DNA of 18,155 nt, taken from contig CAMAWS010000007.1 of NCBI GenBank assembly GCA_945861845.1, positions 1-18,155 of the forward strand. Direction: 5' to 3'. Shown here in pieces: positions 1 to 6,910 of the stretch. A model generated the notes under the pieces. It was not told where the DNA came from. It made no database searches and was given only the letters and a program-made list of their open reading frames with translations. This DNA is from Candidatus Sulfopaludibacter sp. SbA3 (GTDB lineage: Bacteria; Acidobacteriota; Terriglobia; 20CM-2-55-15). The position numbers and the translations under genes are program-made. Position 1 is the stretch's first letter; each line of letters begins with the position of its first letter.

Positions 1-39
1 CGCAAAAAATGGGGAATGACCGGCCGGACCGGGAATTTC

Positions 40-1401
40 TCAGTTCGCGGCCTTGCCTCCAGCCAGCATTCTTGCTGTCAGGGTGACTCGATCGACTTTC
101 GCTCCTCTAAGGTAGACACTCGAGATACCGCGGTAGGAGTTCATGATGTTGTCGAGAGGATTGGCGTCCAGCACGTTGAAGCTGGCTTCCTTGCCAACGG
201 CGACCGTACCCATTTTGGTCAGTCCGAGGAGCCTGGCATTAATCGACGTCGCCGCAATGATCGCCTCAGCGGAGGTCATTCCGCAGTTCGTGTAGGAATA
301 CATCTGCTCGTGGACTCCAAATCCGTCGCCGGTCCCGTCCGTCCCCAAACCGATGATCATGCCGGCGTCGTGGATCTTTTTCAGATTGCGGCAATGGAGC
401 TGGTAGAGCGCGTCGGGCGGGGCGTTGGACGTGGTCCGGCGTTCGAGGTCCGCGCGCATCGCAGCGATCTGGGCGGCCGGCAATGTCTCAGACAATGCGT
501 CGATGTGTTCTCTGGTCGCTCCGGCGCCCGGCATGTTCGGGCCTGACCAAACCCTGGGGTGAGCTTTCACGATGGCCAGGTATTCGTCGTCGACGTCCCT
601 GTCTCGAACCAGGTGGACGAATCCGTCAATGCCCGCTTTCATCAGGTCCTTCGCGTCTTCCAATGCCGACGTCCGGCTCAGATGCGCGAGCGCTTCCATG
701 CCGTTCTTGTGCGCTTCATCGATGATCGCCCGGTACGTCTCCGGCGTGACCTTTGGCACGGTACGGTCACGATCGTCGACCCATATCTTGACGAAGTGGA
801 CTTTCCTTTCGTGCAGCTCTCGAACATGCCTGCGTCCCTCTTCCGGATTTGCCGCCCCCCAGGGAATGCCCAGGCGGGCCTCACCCGTCGGACCCGCCAT
901 CGGCGTCGCCGCGATGCCTTTGCCCACCGTCAGGAAGCGCGCCGCGTTCGGGATGACTTCGTCGCGGAGTTTATAGGCAAGTTCCTGGTCCTGCTCCAGG
1001 CCCATGCTGAGGGTTGCCCCCACGCCGTAGTACGCGTAACGCTGCAGCTGGTCGATCAGGTTCTCCCTGGTATAGTTTGCCTTGGTGTTACTTCCGTCCC
1101 GCACGTTGACCAGCCCGGTGTGGTTATGACCGTCGATCAAACTGGGTATCACGGTCTTGCCCGTCAGATCCACGCGCGTGGCGCCCGCAGGCGGCTGGCG
1201 CTCGCCCTTCCTGCCAACCCAGGTGAAGGTATCGCCCTCCACCAGGAACGCGGAATTTTCGATTGCCGCATTCCTGTCGCCGATAATGAGCCGCGCGCCT
1301 TCAAAAAACATTGCGGGACGCCTGGCCTGTGAAGACACCAGACTCGGCATTAACGCAACGGCCAGCAACAGACAATACGGAACCATTTTTCGCATTGACA
1401 T
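40..1401 (-). CDS. Exported metal-dependent amidohydrolase
   Basis: Predicted periplasmic hydrolase of the amidohydrolase superfamily, imidazolonepropionase/prolidase-like branch; the substrate cannot be named. The 453-residue product begins with a basic N-terminus and a hydrophobic signal segment (about residues 7-25) ending near VSSQA. The metal set is complete: HxH at H92/H94 (DGHNH), a candidate bridging lysine K205 (VKIW), H240 (LAH), H263 (VHL) and D355 (GTDGTG). The family usually uses such a set to activate water for C-N bond hydrolysis with one or two divalent metals. It is the last gene of a three-gene minus-strand unit, 10 nt after the DUF6152 stop. ATG at 1401 is used; a second ATG at 1395 is an equally possible start, and neither has a strong ribosome-binding site. 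The family assignment is firm and the substrate unknown. Confidence 0.9.
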   Translation of the reverse strand: MSMRKMVPYCLLLAVALMPSLVSSQARRPAMFFEGARLIIGDRNAAIENSAFLVEGDTFTWVGRKGERQPPAGATRVDLTGKTVIPSLIDGHNHTGLVNVRDGSNTKANYTRENLIDQLQRYAYYGVGATLSMGLEQDQELAYKLRDEVIPNAARFLTVGKGIAATPMAGPTGEARLGIPWGAANPEEGRRHVRELHERKVHFVKIWVDDRDRTVPKVTPETYRAIIDEAHKNGMEALAHLSRTSALEDAKDLMKAGIDGFVHLVRDRDVDDEYLAIVKAHPRVWSGPNMPGAGATREHIDALSETLPAAQIAAMRADLERRTTSNAPPDALYQLHCRNLKKIHDAGMIIGLGTDGTGDGFGVHEQMYSYTNCGMTSAEAIIAATSINARLLGLTKMGTVAVGKEASFNVLDANPLDNIMNSYRGISSVYLRGAKVDRVTLTARMLAGGKAAN

Positions 1402-1411
1402 GAGTTATACG

Positions 1412-1804
1412 CTACTGCCCTTGACTTGAAGCCGCGAACAGTTTCTGTCCCGAAGCGGCCAGGGCTACTGATATGGCATTCACGTGATTGCTCTCATCCT
1501 TTGCGCGGCAGCCTTCTACCGTGACAATGTCGCCAATCTTCAAGGACTTCCTCGTCCAACCGGCGCGCATCAGGCCATTCGGACTTCCCATTTCGAATCC
1601 CCAATTGATGACCTTGCCACTGGAATCGGTGACGTCGAGATAAATCCATACATGAGGATTCATCCATTCGATCTTTGTGACCGCACCCTTCAGGTTGACG
1701 GGTTTGTTTGCGTCGTACTCTGCTGCAAAAGAATGATGCGCAGTAGCTGGCGCTGCGGCAGCAAACAGGCTGAAAACGGCAACAAAAAGTGTCAGTTTTC
1801 TCAT
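1412..1804 (-). CDS. DUF6152 family exported protein
   Basis: A small exported protein of 130 residues. The signal peptide (MRKLTLFVAVFSLFAAAAP) ends with ATA, followed directly by HHSFAAEYD. This HHSF block, then NPHVWIYLDV and GWTRKSLKIGDIVTVEG, matches what I know of DUF6152, a family common in Acidobacteriota and Proteobacteria; its function is not established. The alternating hydrophobic pattern suggests a small beta-barrel or OB-like fold. I chose the start at 1804 because GGAG lies 6 nt upstream (1811-1814) and the signal peptide begins there; the reading frame is open further upstream, but that extension is not signal-like. It sits between the PDLSGVW protein and the amidohydrolase, close enough (35-47 nt and 10 nt) to be one transcript. 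Predicted cleavage after ATA would leave two histidines at the mature N-terminus. Confidence 0.85.
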   Translation of the reverse strand: MRKLTLFVAVFSLFAAAAPATAHHSFAAEYDANKPVNLKGAVTKIEWMNPHVWIYLDVTDSSGKVINWGFEMGSPNGLMRAGWTRKSLKIGDIVTVEGCRAKDESNHVNAISVALAASGQKLFAASSQGQ

Positions 1805-1810
1805 GATTGA

Positions 1811-1814
1811 CTCC
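1811..1814 (-). promoter_or_regulatory. Ribosome-binding site of the DUF6152 gene
   Basis: GGAG on the minus strand, 6 nt before ATG at 1804. It decides between this start and the longer open frame reaching 1945. Confidence 0.6.
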
Positions 1815-1850
1815 ATAAGACTAAAGTGGCCTTTATCCTCAGGCCGTAAT

Positions 1851-2666
1851 CTATTGCGCTCTGCCCGGCAAATGTGCGGAATCTTTTTCGTTTTCGATGC
1901 AGATGTGTTCGAACACATCGGTGTCCGGAAGAAGCTGCTCGACAAAATTGAACGTGACCGGCCTGGTGAAAACCGCCGGGTCGGTAATCGTCACGGTGAC
2001 ATCCATATGACCGAAATCACGCCGATGGAACCGCTCTTCGACGCGCATGTCTTCGCTATGACCGTGGCCGCGGGCGTCCAGCCAACTGAGATCGTTGAAT
2101 CCCATGGTGTCGACTACGAGAGTGTCCCCGTCCCACCTGCCAACCGAATACCCCATCCATGCCGGCGACGGGTCGGTGGGGAGTTTTCGACCGTCAGTGA
2201 AGACCTGGCGGAAGATGGTCAACACTTCGTACAACATCACGATTTGGCCGGGAGTCTGAATGATCTTGAACGGCTCCGGCAACAGATCGGCATGGGGTAC
2301 GCCGTCGGGCAGGCAACTCAGGTTGGGGCCGATGACACCAGGCTGAGTGTTCCGGCGCAGAATTTCCGCGCCCTCCGGCGTGAGCGGTTCCTGGCCGCGT
2401 GGGAAGTCGGACAGGACGTCGCGGAAATACTTCGAATTTGGCGACTCACCCAATCCGAACAGGCCGCCCGGGGCGCGAGGCTCCGCTTCGACCTGCCAGA
2501 CTCCCGAAAGATCGGGCTTTCCGTTGACGCGGGGAACCGGCCCCGTCATGTTCACCTTGCCATCGGGAGTGCGAGGCGCTCCCGGGGTCGGTTGGTTCAG
2601 CCATTGAGCATTTGCGAACACGCACGCTCCCACGACGGTCATTCCAATCCAGATAAGACGCCTCAT
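1851..2666 (-). CDS. Exported PDLSGVW-type protein of unknown function
   Basis: A 271-residue exported protein with an N-terminal signal (MRRLIWIGMTVVGACVFANA, cut near residue 20). Hallmarks are PDLSGVW (residues 51-57), a CLPDGVP loop (C118), RWDGDTLVVDTMGFND (177-192), a His-rich GHGHSED turn (200-206) and a second cysteine in the C-terminal CIEN motif (C256). I recognise these from a family widespread in Acidobacteriota and Proteobacteria that often lies beside DUF6152 genes; I know of no proven function. It is the first gene of the minus-strand unit leading to DUF6152 and the amidohydrolase. The start at 2666 has no Shine-Dalgarno sequence but an extended -10-like element ends 9 nt before the ATG, so the mRNA may be nearly leaderless. 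The long opposite-strand frame over this gene is a codon-bias shadow. Confidence 0.82.
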   Translation of the reverse strand: MRRLIWIGMTVVGACVFANAQWLNQPTPGAPRTPDGKVNMTGPVPRVNGKPDLSGVWQVEAEPRAPGGLFGLGESPNSKYFRDVLSDFPRGQEPLTPEGAEILRRNTQPGVIGPNLSCLPDGVPHADLLPEPFKIIQTPGQIVMLYEVLTIFRQVFTDGRKLPTDPSPAWMGYSVGRWDGDTLVVDTMGFNDLSWLDARGHGHSEDMRVEERFHRRDFGHMDVTVTITDPAVFTRPVTFNFVEQLLPDTDVFEHICIENEKDSAHLPGRAQ

Positions 2667-2674
2667 TGCGCTAC

Positions 2675-2683
2675 ATTAAACCA
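2675..2683 (-). promoter_or_regulatory. Extended -10 element for the 2666-1412-40 unit
   Basis: Minus-strand TGGTTTAAT: TG, one base, then TTTAAT (5 of 6 matches to TATAAT). Eight bases separate it from ATG at 2666, so the transcript would begin at or 1-2 nt before the start codon. No Shine-Dalgarno sequence is present. Prediction from pattern only. Confidence 0.35.
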
Positions 2684-2833
2684 GAATCGACTCGGCGCAA
2701 AGAAATCGCGTGACGTTGATCGAATTCGAAACGTCGTCCAATCTCAAAGTTCGGAGTCTGTCCCCAAATCCCATAATTCGGCCAGCGCCGCTGGAATTCT
2801 CAGTTAAGATGATGGCCCCCTGCTTGGGGTTTC

Positions 2834-2839
2834 AGGAGG
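2834..2839 (+). promoter_or_regulatory. Strong ribosome-binding site setting the start at 2845
   Basis: AGGAGG, 5 nt before ATG at 2845. It fixes the start at the signal peptide (MINGKRIRRAG) rather than at the earlier in-frame start codon at 2710. Confidence 0.75.
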
Positions 2840-2844
2840 CGGTT

Positions 2845-3318
2845 ATGATCAACGGAAAAAGGATTCGGAGAGCGGGCGCGCAAGCGGCTGTCGTCGCTAC
2901 TGTCTTTACGATATTTGCTTTTAGGGCCGCGGAATGGACCGGGGGTATCGATTCAGGATTTATCGTCTTTGGCCAGACCGGTGAACTTCCCCCGCCGCCG
3001 CCTCCTCCGCCTCCGCCGCCACCTCCACCCGCCGTTGTGACGCCGGTGACGAAGGTCATTCCCCAGATTGCCGTCGGCACTTTCGACGAGAACGTCTCGA
3101 AGTTCAAGACCGTGATTCAGGTCGTGAATGAGGGCACTACGGCCGCTACGATTTCGGGCAATTTTTATAACACGGATGGAACGGCGTCGGCTCTGGTGTT
3201 GAAAACAAACTTGAGTACGCTGCCCACTGTAACCGGCAGCTTCGCCTCCGTCAGTCTCCCTCCGAAAGGCATCCTGGTCATCACTGCGGACACGGCAGTC
3301 ACGTTCGCGGTGAACTAG
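2845..3318 (+). CDS. N-terminal part of secreted Ig-like/propeller protein, cut by TAG
   Basis: The first 157 residues of what appears to be one 693-residue secreted protein. From ATG 2845, with AGGAGG upstream, it encodes a basic N-terminus and hydrophobic signal (about residues 10-27), a run of 14 consecutive prolines (2989-3030), then an Ig-like beta domain (TVIQVVNEGTTAATISGNFY). The frame stops at TAG 3316-3318 in the middle of the domain pattern. The same frame continues without another stop to 4926, and the sequence after TAG (GKIVSTGGTVSASAYFDL) reads as the continuation of the fold. As it stands, the product is a truncated, exported, proline-rich fragment. A TGG-to-TAG change (tryptophan to amber) is the simplest origin. 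It could be a true nonsense mutation, a base-call error, or readthrough. Confidence 0.7.
   Translation: MINGKRIRRAGAQAAVVATVFTIFAFRAAEWTGGIDSGFIVFGQTGELPPPPPPPPPPPPPPAVVTPVTKVIPQIAVGTFDENVSKFKTVIQVVNEGTTAATISGNFYNTDGTASALVLKTNLSTLPTVTGSFASVSLPPKGILVITADTAVTFAVN
3316..3318 (+). other. In-frame amber codon interrupting one long gene
   Basis: TAG lies between AAC and GGG in the same frame as both flanking coding halves (2845-3315 and 3319-4926). One G-to-A change from TGG would restore FAVN-W-GKIVSTGG. No frameshift is needed, and both sides share a repeated Ig-like pattern. Confidence 0.75.
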
Positions 3319-4926
3319 GGGAAAATTGTTTCAACGGGTGGGACGGTGTCGGCATCGGCCTATTTCGATCTGACCAGCGGCGATGGCAAGGTGCTTCTCT
3401 CGCGTGCCGGCATAGCGGCCAGCGAGCCGGGCATGGCGAAATTCACGATCCCGCGAGTTCGAAATGTGGAAGTGGGGCTGGATATGGGGTTTGCGCTCGT
3501 CAATACCGGAGCAACCGCAGCCACGATCGACGCGACATTGAGGAGTGAGGCCGGGGCGGTGCTTGGCACAAAAAGCCTGAGGCTCGCGGCAGGAGGCCAT
3601 ACGGCGGCGTTCGCCAAGGACTTCTTTGCGCTGACCGGCGAGGCCGCAGGAACGAACTATTCGTTCATGGCCTTCGAGTCGGGGTCGGCGCAATTTGCGG
3701 CGACCGCGCTCGCCATCGAGGGTGGGTCACTGTCGGGCTTCCCGATCAGCGTTCCCGGATCAACAGGGTCCGCTACCGAGATTTCGGACGGATCGGTCAC
3801 GACGGTGAAGCTGGTCAATGCCGCTGTGACCGCGGACAAGATAGCGGACGGCGCGGTGGTCAAAAGCATCAATTCTTTGAAAGACGCTGTCACCCTGGCC
3901 GCCGGAACGAATGTGACGATCACGCCAAGCGGAAATACGCTGACCATTGCCTCAACGGGCGGTTCAGCAGGGTCGGGTGGAGGTGACACCCGGGATTTAA
4001 GAGCGGCTTTCCTGCGTATGTGGGGCGCCGGCCCTGTCCAGGGTGTATTCCCGAGTTTTGACGTGCATTTTACTAGAACTTCAGGTGCTGATATTCTTCC
4101 TCGCAGTTTTTTGCCGACTGACTTGGCCTTCGACGGCTCCAGCATCTGGGTCGCCGGTGCGCACGAGGCCGGAAACGGCTTTGTCTATAAGCTGCGGCCC
4201 TCCGATGGCGCCGTTCTCGATTTCTTCGCGAGCAGCAACGGCCCTGTTAGCGGGGTCGCCTTCGACGGCGTCAACATCTGGTACGCCCAGAGCGACGGAG
4301 GGAGCGGCGAGTTGATTAAGGCGAGCCGTTCAATGGAAGGCCAACTCCAAAGAATTCCCACAGGCGCTGCCCCCTGGGCGGTGGCCTTCGACGGCACCTA
4401 CATCTGGGTGACCAATAACGGCAGCAACAATGTCAGCAGGGTGCGCGCATCCGACGGCGCCAGGCTCGGGACCTTCCCCACTGGCACGCGCCCCAGGGGG
4501 CTGGCCTTTGACGGCACTAACATGTGGGTTGCCAATTACCAAGCGGGCGGCCTCCTCAAGCTGCGCGCATCCGATGGCGCCAATCTCGGTTCCGCCAAAG
4601 TGGGCGAGGGCCCTACCGGAGTGGTCTTCGATGGCGCCAACATGTGGGTGACCAATAACGGCAGCAACAGTGTCTCCAAGGTGCGCACATCCGATAGCGC
4701 CACTATCGGCACTTTCGCCACCGGTTCTGGCCCTACAGGGATCGCCTTCGACGGTTTCAACATTTGGGTCACCAATAGCAGCGACAACACCGTCACCCAG
4801 CTCCGCGCCTCCGACGGCGCCAATCGCGGTACCTTCGCCACCGGTTCTGGCCCTGCCGGGGTGGCCTTCGACGGCGCCAACATCTGGGTAGCCAATAAAA
4901 GCGGCGGCAGCCTCACCAAGTACTAA
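3319..4926 (+). CDS. C-terminal part of the same protein: Ig-like, stalk, beta-propeller
   Basis: In-frame continuation after the amber codon. If translated independently, the first usable start is GTG at 3346, but it has no signal peptide and no good ribosome-binding site, which argues that it is not a separate gene. Order: rest of the linker strand, a second Ig-like domain (GFALVNTGATAATIDATL), a fibre or stalk-like segment (SDGSVTTVKLVNAAVTADK, then AAGTNVTITPSGNTLTIAS), a Gly/Ser linker, then seven FDG-(x)-(I/M)W strand motifs spaced about 40 residues apart. These look like blades of a YVTN/NHL-type beta-propeller closing on the short final repeat. The likely role is an exported, surface or adhesive binding protein; the ligand is unknown. 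It converges on the NHL gene at 5001 across a strong hairpin. Confidence 0.75.
   Translation, partial: GKIVSTGGTVSASAYFDLTSGDGKVLLSRAGIAASEPGMAKFTIPRVRNVEVGLDMGFALVNTGATAATIDATLRSEAGAVLGTKSLRLAAGGHTAAFAKDFFALTGEAAGTNYSFMAFESGSAQFAATALAIEGGSLSGFPISVPGSTGSATEISDGSVTTVKLVNAAVTADKIADGAVVKSINSLKDAVTLAAGTNVTITPSGNTLTIASTGGSAGSGGGDTRDLRAAFLRMWGAGPVQGVFPSFDVHFTRTSGADILPRSFLPTDLAFDGSSIWVAGAHEAGNGFVYKLRPSDGAVLDFFASSNGPVSGVAFDGVNIWYAQSDGGSGELIKASRSMEGQLQRIPTGAAPWAVAFDGTYIWVTNNGSNNVSRVRASDGARLGTFPTGTRPRGLAFDGTNMWVANYQAGGLLKLRASDGANLGSAKVGEGPTGVVFDGANMWVTNNGSNSVSKVRTSDSATIGTFATGSGPTGIAFDGFNIWVTNSSDNTVTQLRASDGANRGTFATGSGPAGVAFDGANIWVANKSGGSLTKY
4123..4920 (+). repeat. Tandem 120-nt coding repeat (propeller blades)
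   Basis: Blade starts at 4123, 4255, 4381, 4501, 4621, 4741 and 4861. The last five are spaced exactly 120 nt (40 codons); the first two intervals are 132 and 126 nt. Consensus: (A/V)FDG-x-N-(I/M)WV-x-N, then (L/V)RASDGA and F-x-TGSGP-x-G. The 21 bases at 4714-4734 and 4834-4854 are identical, which suggests recent duplication of blades. Confidence 0.85.
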
Positions 4927-4954
4927 CCCTGGTTTCATTCGGATCGGCCGCTTG

Positions 4955-4999
4955 ATTCCAGTGACGTTGACCGGGTAATTCGGTCAACGTCACTGGAAT
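4955..4999. terminator. Perfect hairpin between convergent genes
   Basis: Arms 4955-4973 and 4981-4999 are exact 19-bp reverse complements around a 7-nt loop. The hairpin begins 28 nt after the plus-strand stop (4926) and ends 1 nt before the minus-strand stop (5001), so it would serve both genes. Neither side carries a T-run, so it is not a canonical intrinsic terminator. It could instead be a REP-like palindrome that blocks exonucleases or transcription. Confidence 0.6.
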
Positions 5000-5000
5000 T

Positions 5001-6317
5001 CTACTGCCATGCCGAGTAGATGGGCTTGCCGATCAGTGTGGCGGGATTGGCGCCCGCGCGCGGACGGAACTTCTGGAAGCGCCCGGCGTCCACTTCAGCG
5101 ACGTAAAGGTTTCCTTCCTGATCCGTGCTCATGCCATGCACGCCCCAGAGTGTGCCGGGAAAATCGCCGACGGTTCCCCACGAGTAGAGCAGGTGCCCAT
5201 CGAGGTCGTACTTCAGCATCTTGTGGGTATTGCGATCGAAGGTCACCAGGTTCCGATCCGCGCCGATCTGGACGAAGTGAAGGCTTGAGGGACTGACGGC
5301 GATCTTCCACTCGGAGAGGTACTTTCCGTTCTCGTCGAAGATCTGGACGCGATGGTTCTCGCGATCATTGACAAACACGCGCCGTGTCTCGACGTCGACG
5401 GCCACGCCATGCACATTGTTCATGTACCCGGGCCGCGTTTCCTTCCCTCGTTCGCCGGCCATGCCGAAGTCCAGCAGGAACTTGCCATCCACATCGAACT
5501 TCGCAACGCGCGTGCCGTTATACCCGTCGGCCACGTAGAAGCTGCCGTCGGGGAGCCATGCGATGAACGTCGGCCGGTTGAAATGTGTCGCATCGGCGCC
5601 TGGCACGTCGGGCGTCCCGAGCGTCTGCACCAACTGCTTGCCGTCATTCGTGAACTTGTAGATCGCGTGCGTGTGGTCATCAACAACCCAGACGTGCTTC
5701 TCGGCGTCGTACGGGCTGATGTAGACGGAGTGCGGGCGCTTGAACAGCTTGTCCCACTGCTTCCACTCTTCAATAATCTTCCCCTGCGCGTCGACAACAA
5801 TAAGGCAGTGTTCCCAGCGGGCGTCTACGCCGAGCTCGCGGTAGGGCGCCTCGGAGCCTCTCCAGATATCCATTCCTTTCGCGGGGTCCTGTCCCGTTCC
5901 TCCGGCGCCCGGCGGCGTTGCGGCGTTGGCGTTGCGCCACGGCAGCCCGTTGATGGGAAACTGCACGTTCGGGCCGATGCCGGGCATCAGTCTCGATTGC
6001 GGACGAGGGATGCTTGGCAACTCGCCACCGCCGAGCAGGAACACGCGATTCGGGCTCTCGGCGAAGACTCCCCTGGCCCCTCCATATGTCCACTTCTCGT
6101 GGCCGGGCAGAGTGCTGAGATCTTGCGGCCACCCCTCAACCACTTCGTACGGGCCGGAGATGTCCTCTGCCCCTATGGATTCCGACACGGCGCTAAACGA
6201 AGCGCCAGTTGTCGCTCTTTCAGTTTCCGCCGGCGGGCCCATCAGCCGGTTGCCTAACGGAATTCCGGCGGCCAGGCCCACCACCAACGCCAACACAACA
6301 TTCACAGTTTTGCTCAT
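5001..6317 (-). CDS. Exported NHL-repeat six-bladed propeller, PAL-like
   Basis: A 438-residue exported protein. An N-terminal hydrophobic segment (MSKTVNVVLALVVGLAAGIP) acts as signal or anchor, followed by a low-complexity spacer and a beta-propeller. Propeller motifs include RPHSVYISPYDAEKHVWVVD, RPTFIAWLPDGSFYVADGYN, GYNGTRVAKFDVDGKFL, VHGVAVDVETRRVFVNDREN and LWGVHGMSTDQEGNLYVAEV. This resembles NHL proteins and the lyase domain of peptidyl-glycine alpha-amidating enzymes (the DGYxxxRxxKF motif). Lyase activity is possible but unproven; many bacterial members are uncharacterised. I chose the start at 6317 because GGAGG lies 6 nt upstream; the frame extends to 6413, but that extension is neither signal-like nor led by a ribosome-binding site. 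The gene appears monocistronic: 173 nt separate it from the pilZ stop upstream and a hairpin lies at its end. Confidence 0.83.
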   Translation of the reverse strand: MSKTVNVVLALVVGLAAGIPLGNRLMGPPAETERATTGASFSAVSESIGAEDISGPYEVVEGWPQDLSTLPGHEKWTYGGARGVFAESPNRVFLLGGGELPSIPRPQSRLMPGIGPNVQFPINGLPWRNANAATPPGAGGTGQDPAKGMDIWRGSEAPYRELGVDARWEHCLIVVDAQGKIIEEWKQWDKLFKRPHSVYISPYDAEKHVWVVDDHTHAIYKFTNDGKQLVQTLGTPDVPGADATHFNRPTFIAWLPDGSFYVADGYNGTRVAKFDVDGKFLLDFGMAGERGKETRPGYMNNVHGVAVDVETRRVFVNDRENHRVQIFDENGKYLSEWKIAVSPSSLHFVQIGADRNLVTFDRNTHKMLKYDLDGHLLYSWGTVGDFPGTLWGVHGMSTDQEGNLYVAEVDAGRFQKFRPRAGANPATLIGKPIYSAWQ

Positions 6318-6323
6318 CGCATT

Positions 6324-6328
6324 CCTCC
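6324..6328 (-). promoter_or_regulatory. Ribosome-binding site of the NHL gene
   Basis: Minus-strand GGAGG, 6 nt before ATG at 6317. It favours this start over the upstream one at 6413. The remaining 6329-6490 spacer shows no recognisable gene or strong repeat. Confidence 0.7.
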
Positions 6329-6490
6329 GCGTCAGCAAGCCCAATAGGGCGCAGCCATCAAGTTTTTTGACAAAGACGATGCCGCAGATACTACCGAAAT
6401 CTCGATTCGGCATCCAGATTTCATTAACCGGGGCGGTGGTTGTTGATCAGTGTGGGATCAATTCAAGGAGGGTGGACACGAACGGGCGTG

Positions 6491-6871
6491 TCAGGTCTTG
6501 AGGCTGATTCGAGTCCACTCGACTTCCATCCGGATCAGCTTTTCGCTGAGCAATCGCTGCGCGGCCTCTTCCGGATCGACAAACTCGAAGCCAACCAGAC
6601 GTCCAGTAACCCTGCAGATCTTCGATGGGACATCAAACAGCTTGTTCCGGTAGTTAAGCGTGAGCGTACATGGGCTTCCTACTTCAAAGGCGACGTCATG
6701 GTCGAAGAGGAAGAGGTATACCAGGGTGCCGCCTTCGCTAAGGTCCAGCATCTTGCCGAGCCCCTGCTGCTGGCCAATCCGAATAACAACGGCTTCCTCG
6801 TCGTTCACAACCGGTATGACGCGCTCAGAGCGGCGCTTGGTTTCGTCAGCCATTTGCAATTGTGTGAGCAT
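6491..6871 (-). CDS. PilZ domain protein (c-di-GMP receptor)
   Basis: A 126-residue single-domain cytoplasmic protein with both PilZ signatures: RxxxR (R13-R17 within KRRSERV) and DxSxxG (D43-S45-G48 in DLSEGG). Known PilZ proteins use these residues to bind cyclic di-GMP and then act on motility, exopolysaccharide or transcription partners. The rest (FEVGSPCTLTLNYRNKLFDVPSKICRVTGRLVGFEFVD) fits the PilZ beta-barrel. The C-terminal helix EEAAQRLLSEKLIRM is typical. It lies 39 nt downstream of the HIT gene and is probably co-transcribed with it. The start is uncertain: ATG 6871 or ATG 6853 (MADETKRRSE) could be used, and neither has a clear Shine-Dalgarno sequence. No output domain is fused, so the partner protein is unknown. 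Confidence 0.87.
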   Translation of the reverse strand: MLTQLQMADETKRRSERVIPVVNDEEAVVIRIGQQQGLGKMLDLSEGGTLVYLFLFDHDVAFEVGSPCTLTLNYRNKLFDVPSKICRVTGRLVGFEFVDPEEAAQRLLSEKLIRMEVEWTRISLKT

Positions 6872-6910
6872 TCAGTAAATTCATCGGCAACCTGCTTCCG
6901 GGACTTTAGC

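Noticed and set aside
1..39. Intrinsic terminator after the amidohydrolase
   Set aside because: A T6 run on the minus strand is present, but the only nearby stem (CCGG/CCGG) is short and about 11 nt away from it.
1803..2807. 334-codon plus-strand open frame opposite the PDLSGVW and DUF6152 genes
   Set aside because: It covers convincing minus-strand genes with signal peptides and family motifs; its own translation has no domain pattern and looks like a GC-bias shadow.
4381..4920. CRISPR-like regular spacing
   Set aside because: The 120-nt period is in-frame coding repeats of a beta-propeller with diverged copies, without short identical repeats and unique spacers.
4330..4938. Minus-strand frame with repeated VGAVEGHP motifs
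   Set aside because: The repetition merely mirrors the 120-nt propeller repeats read antisense; no start signal or family resemblance.
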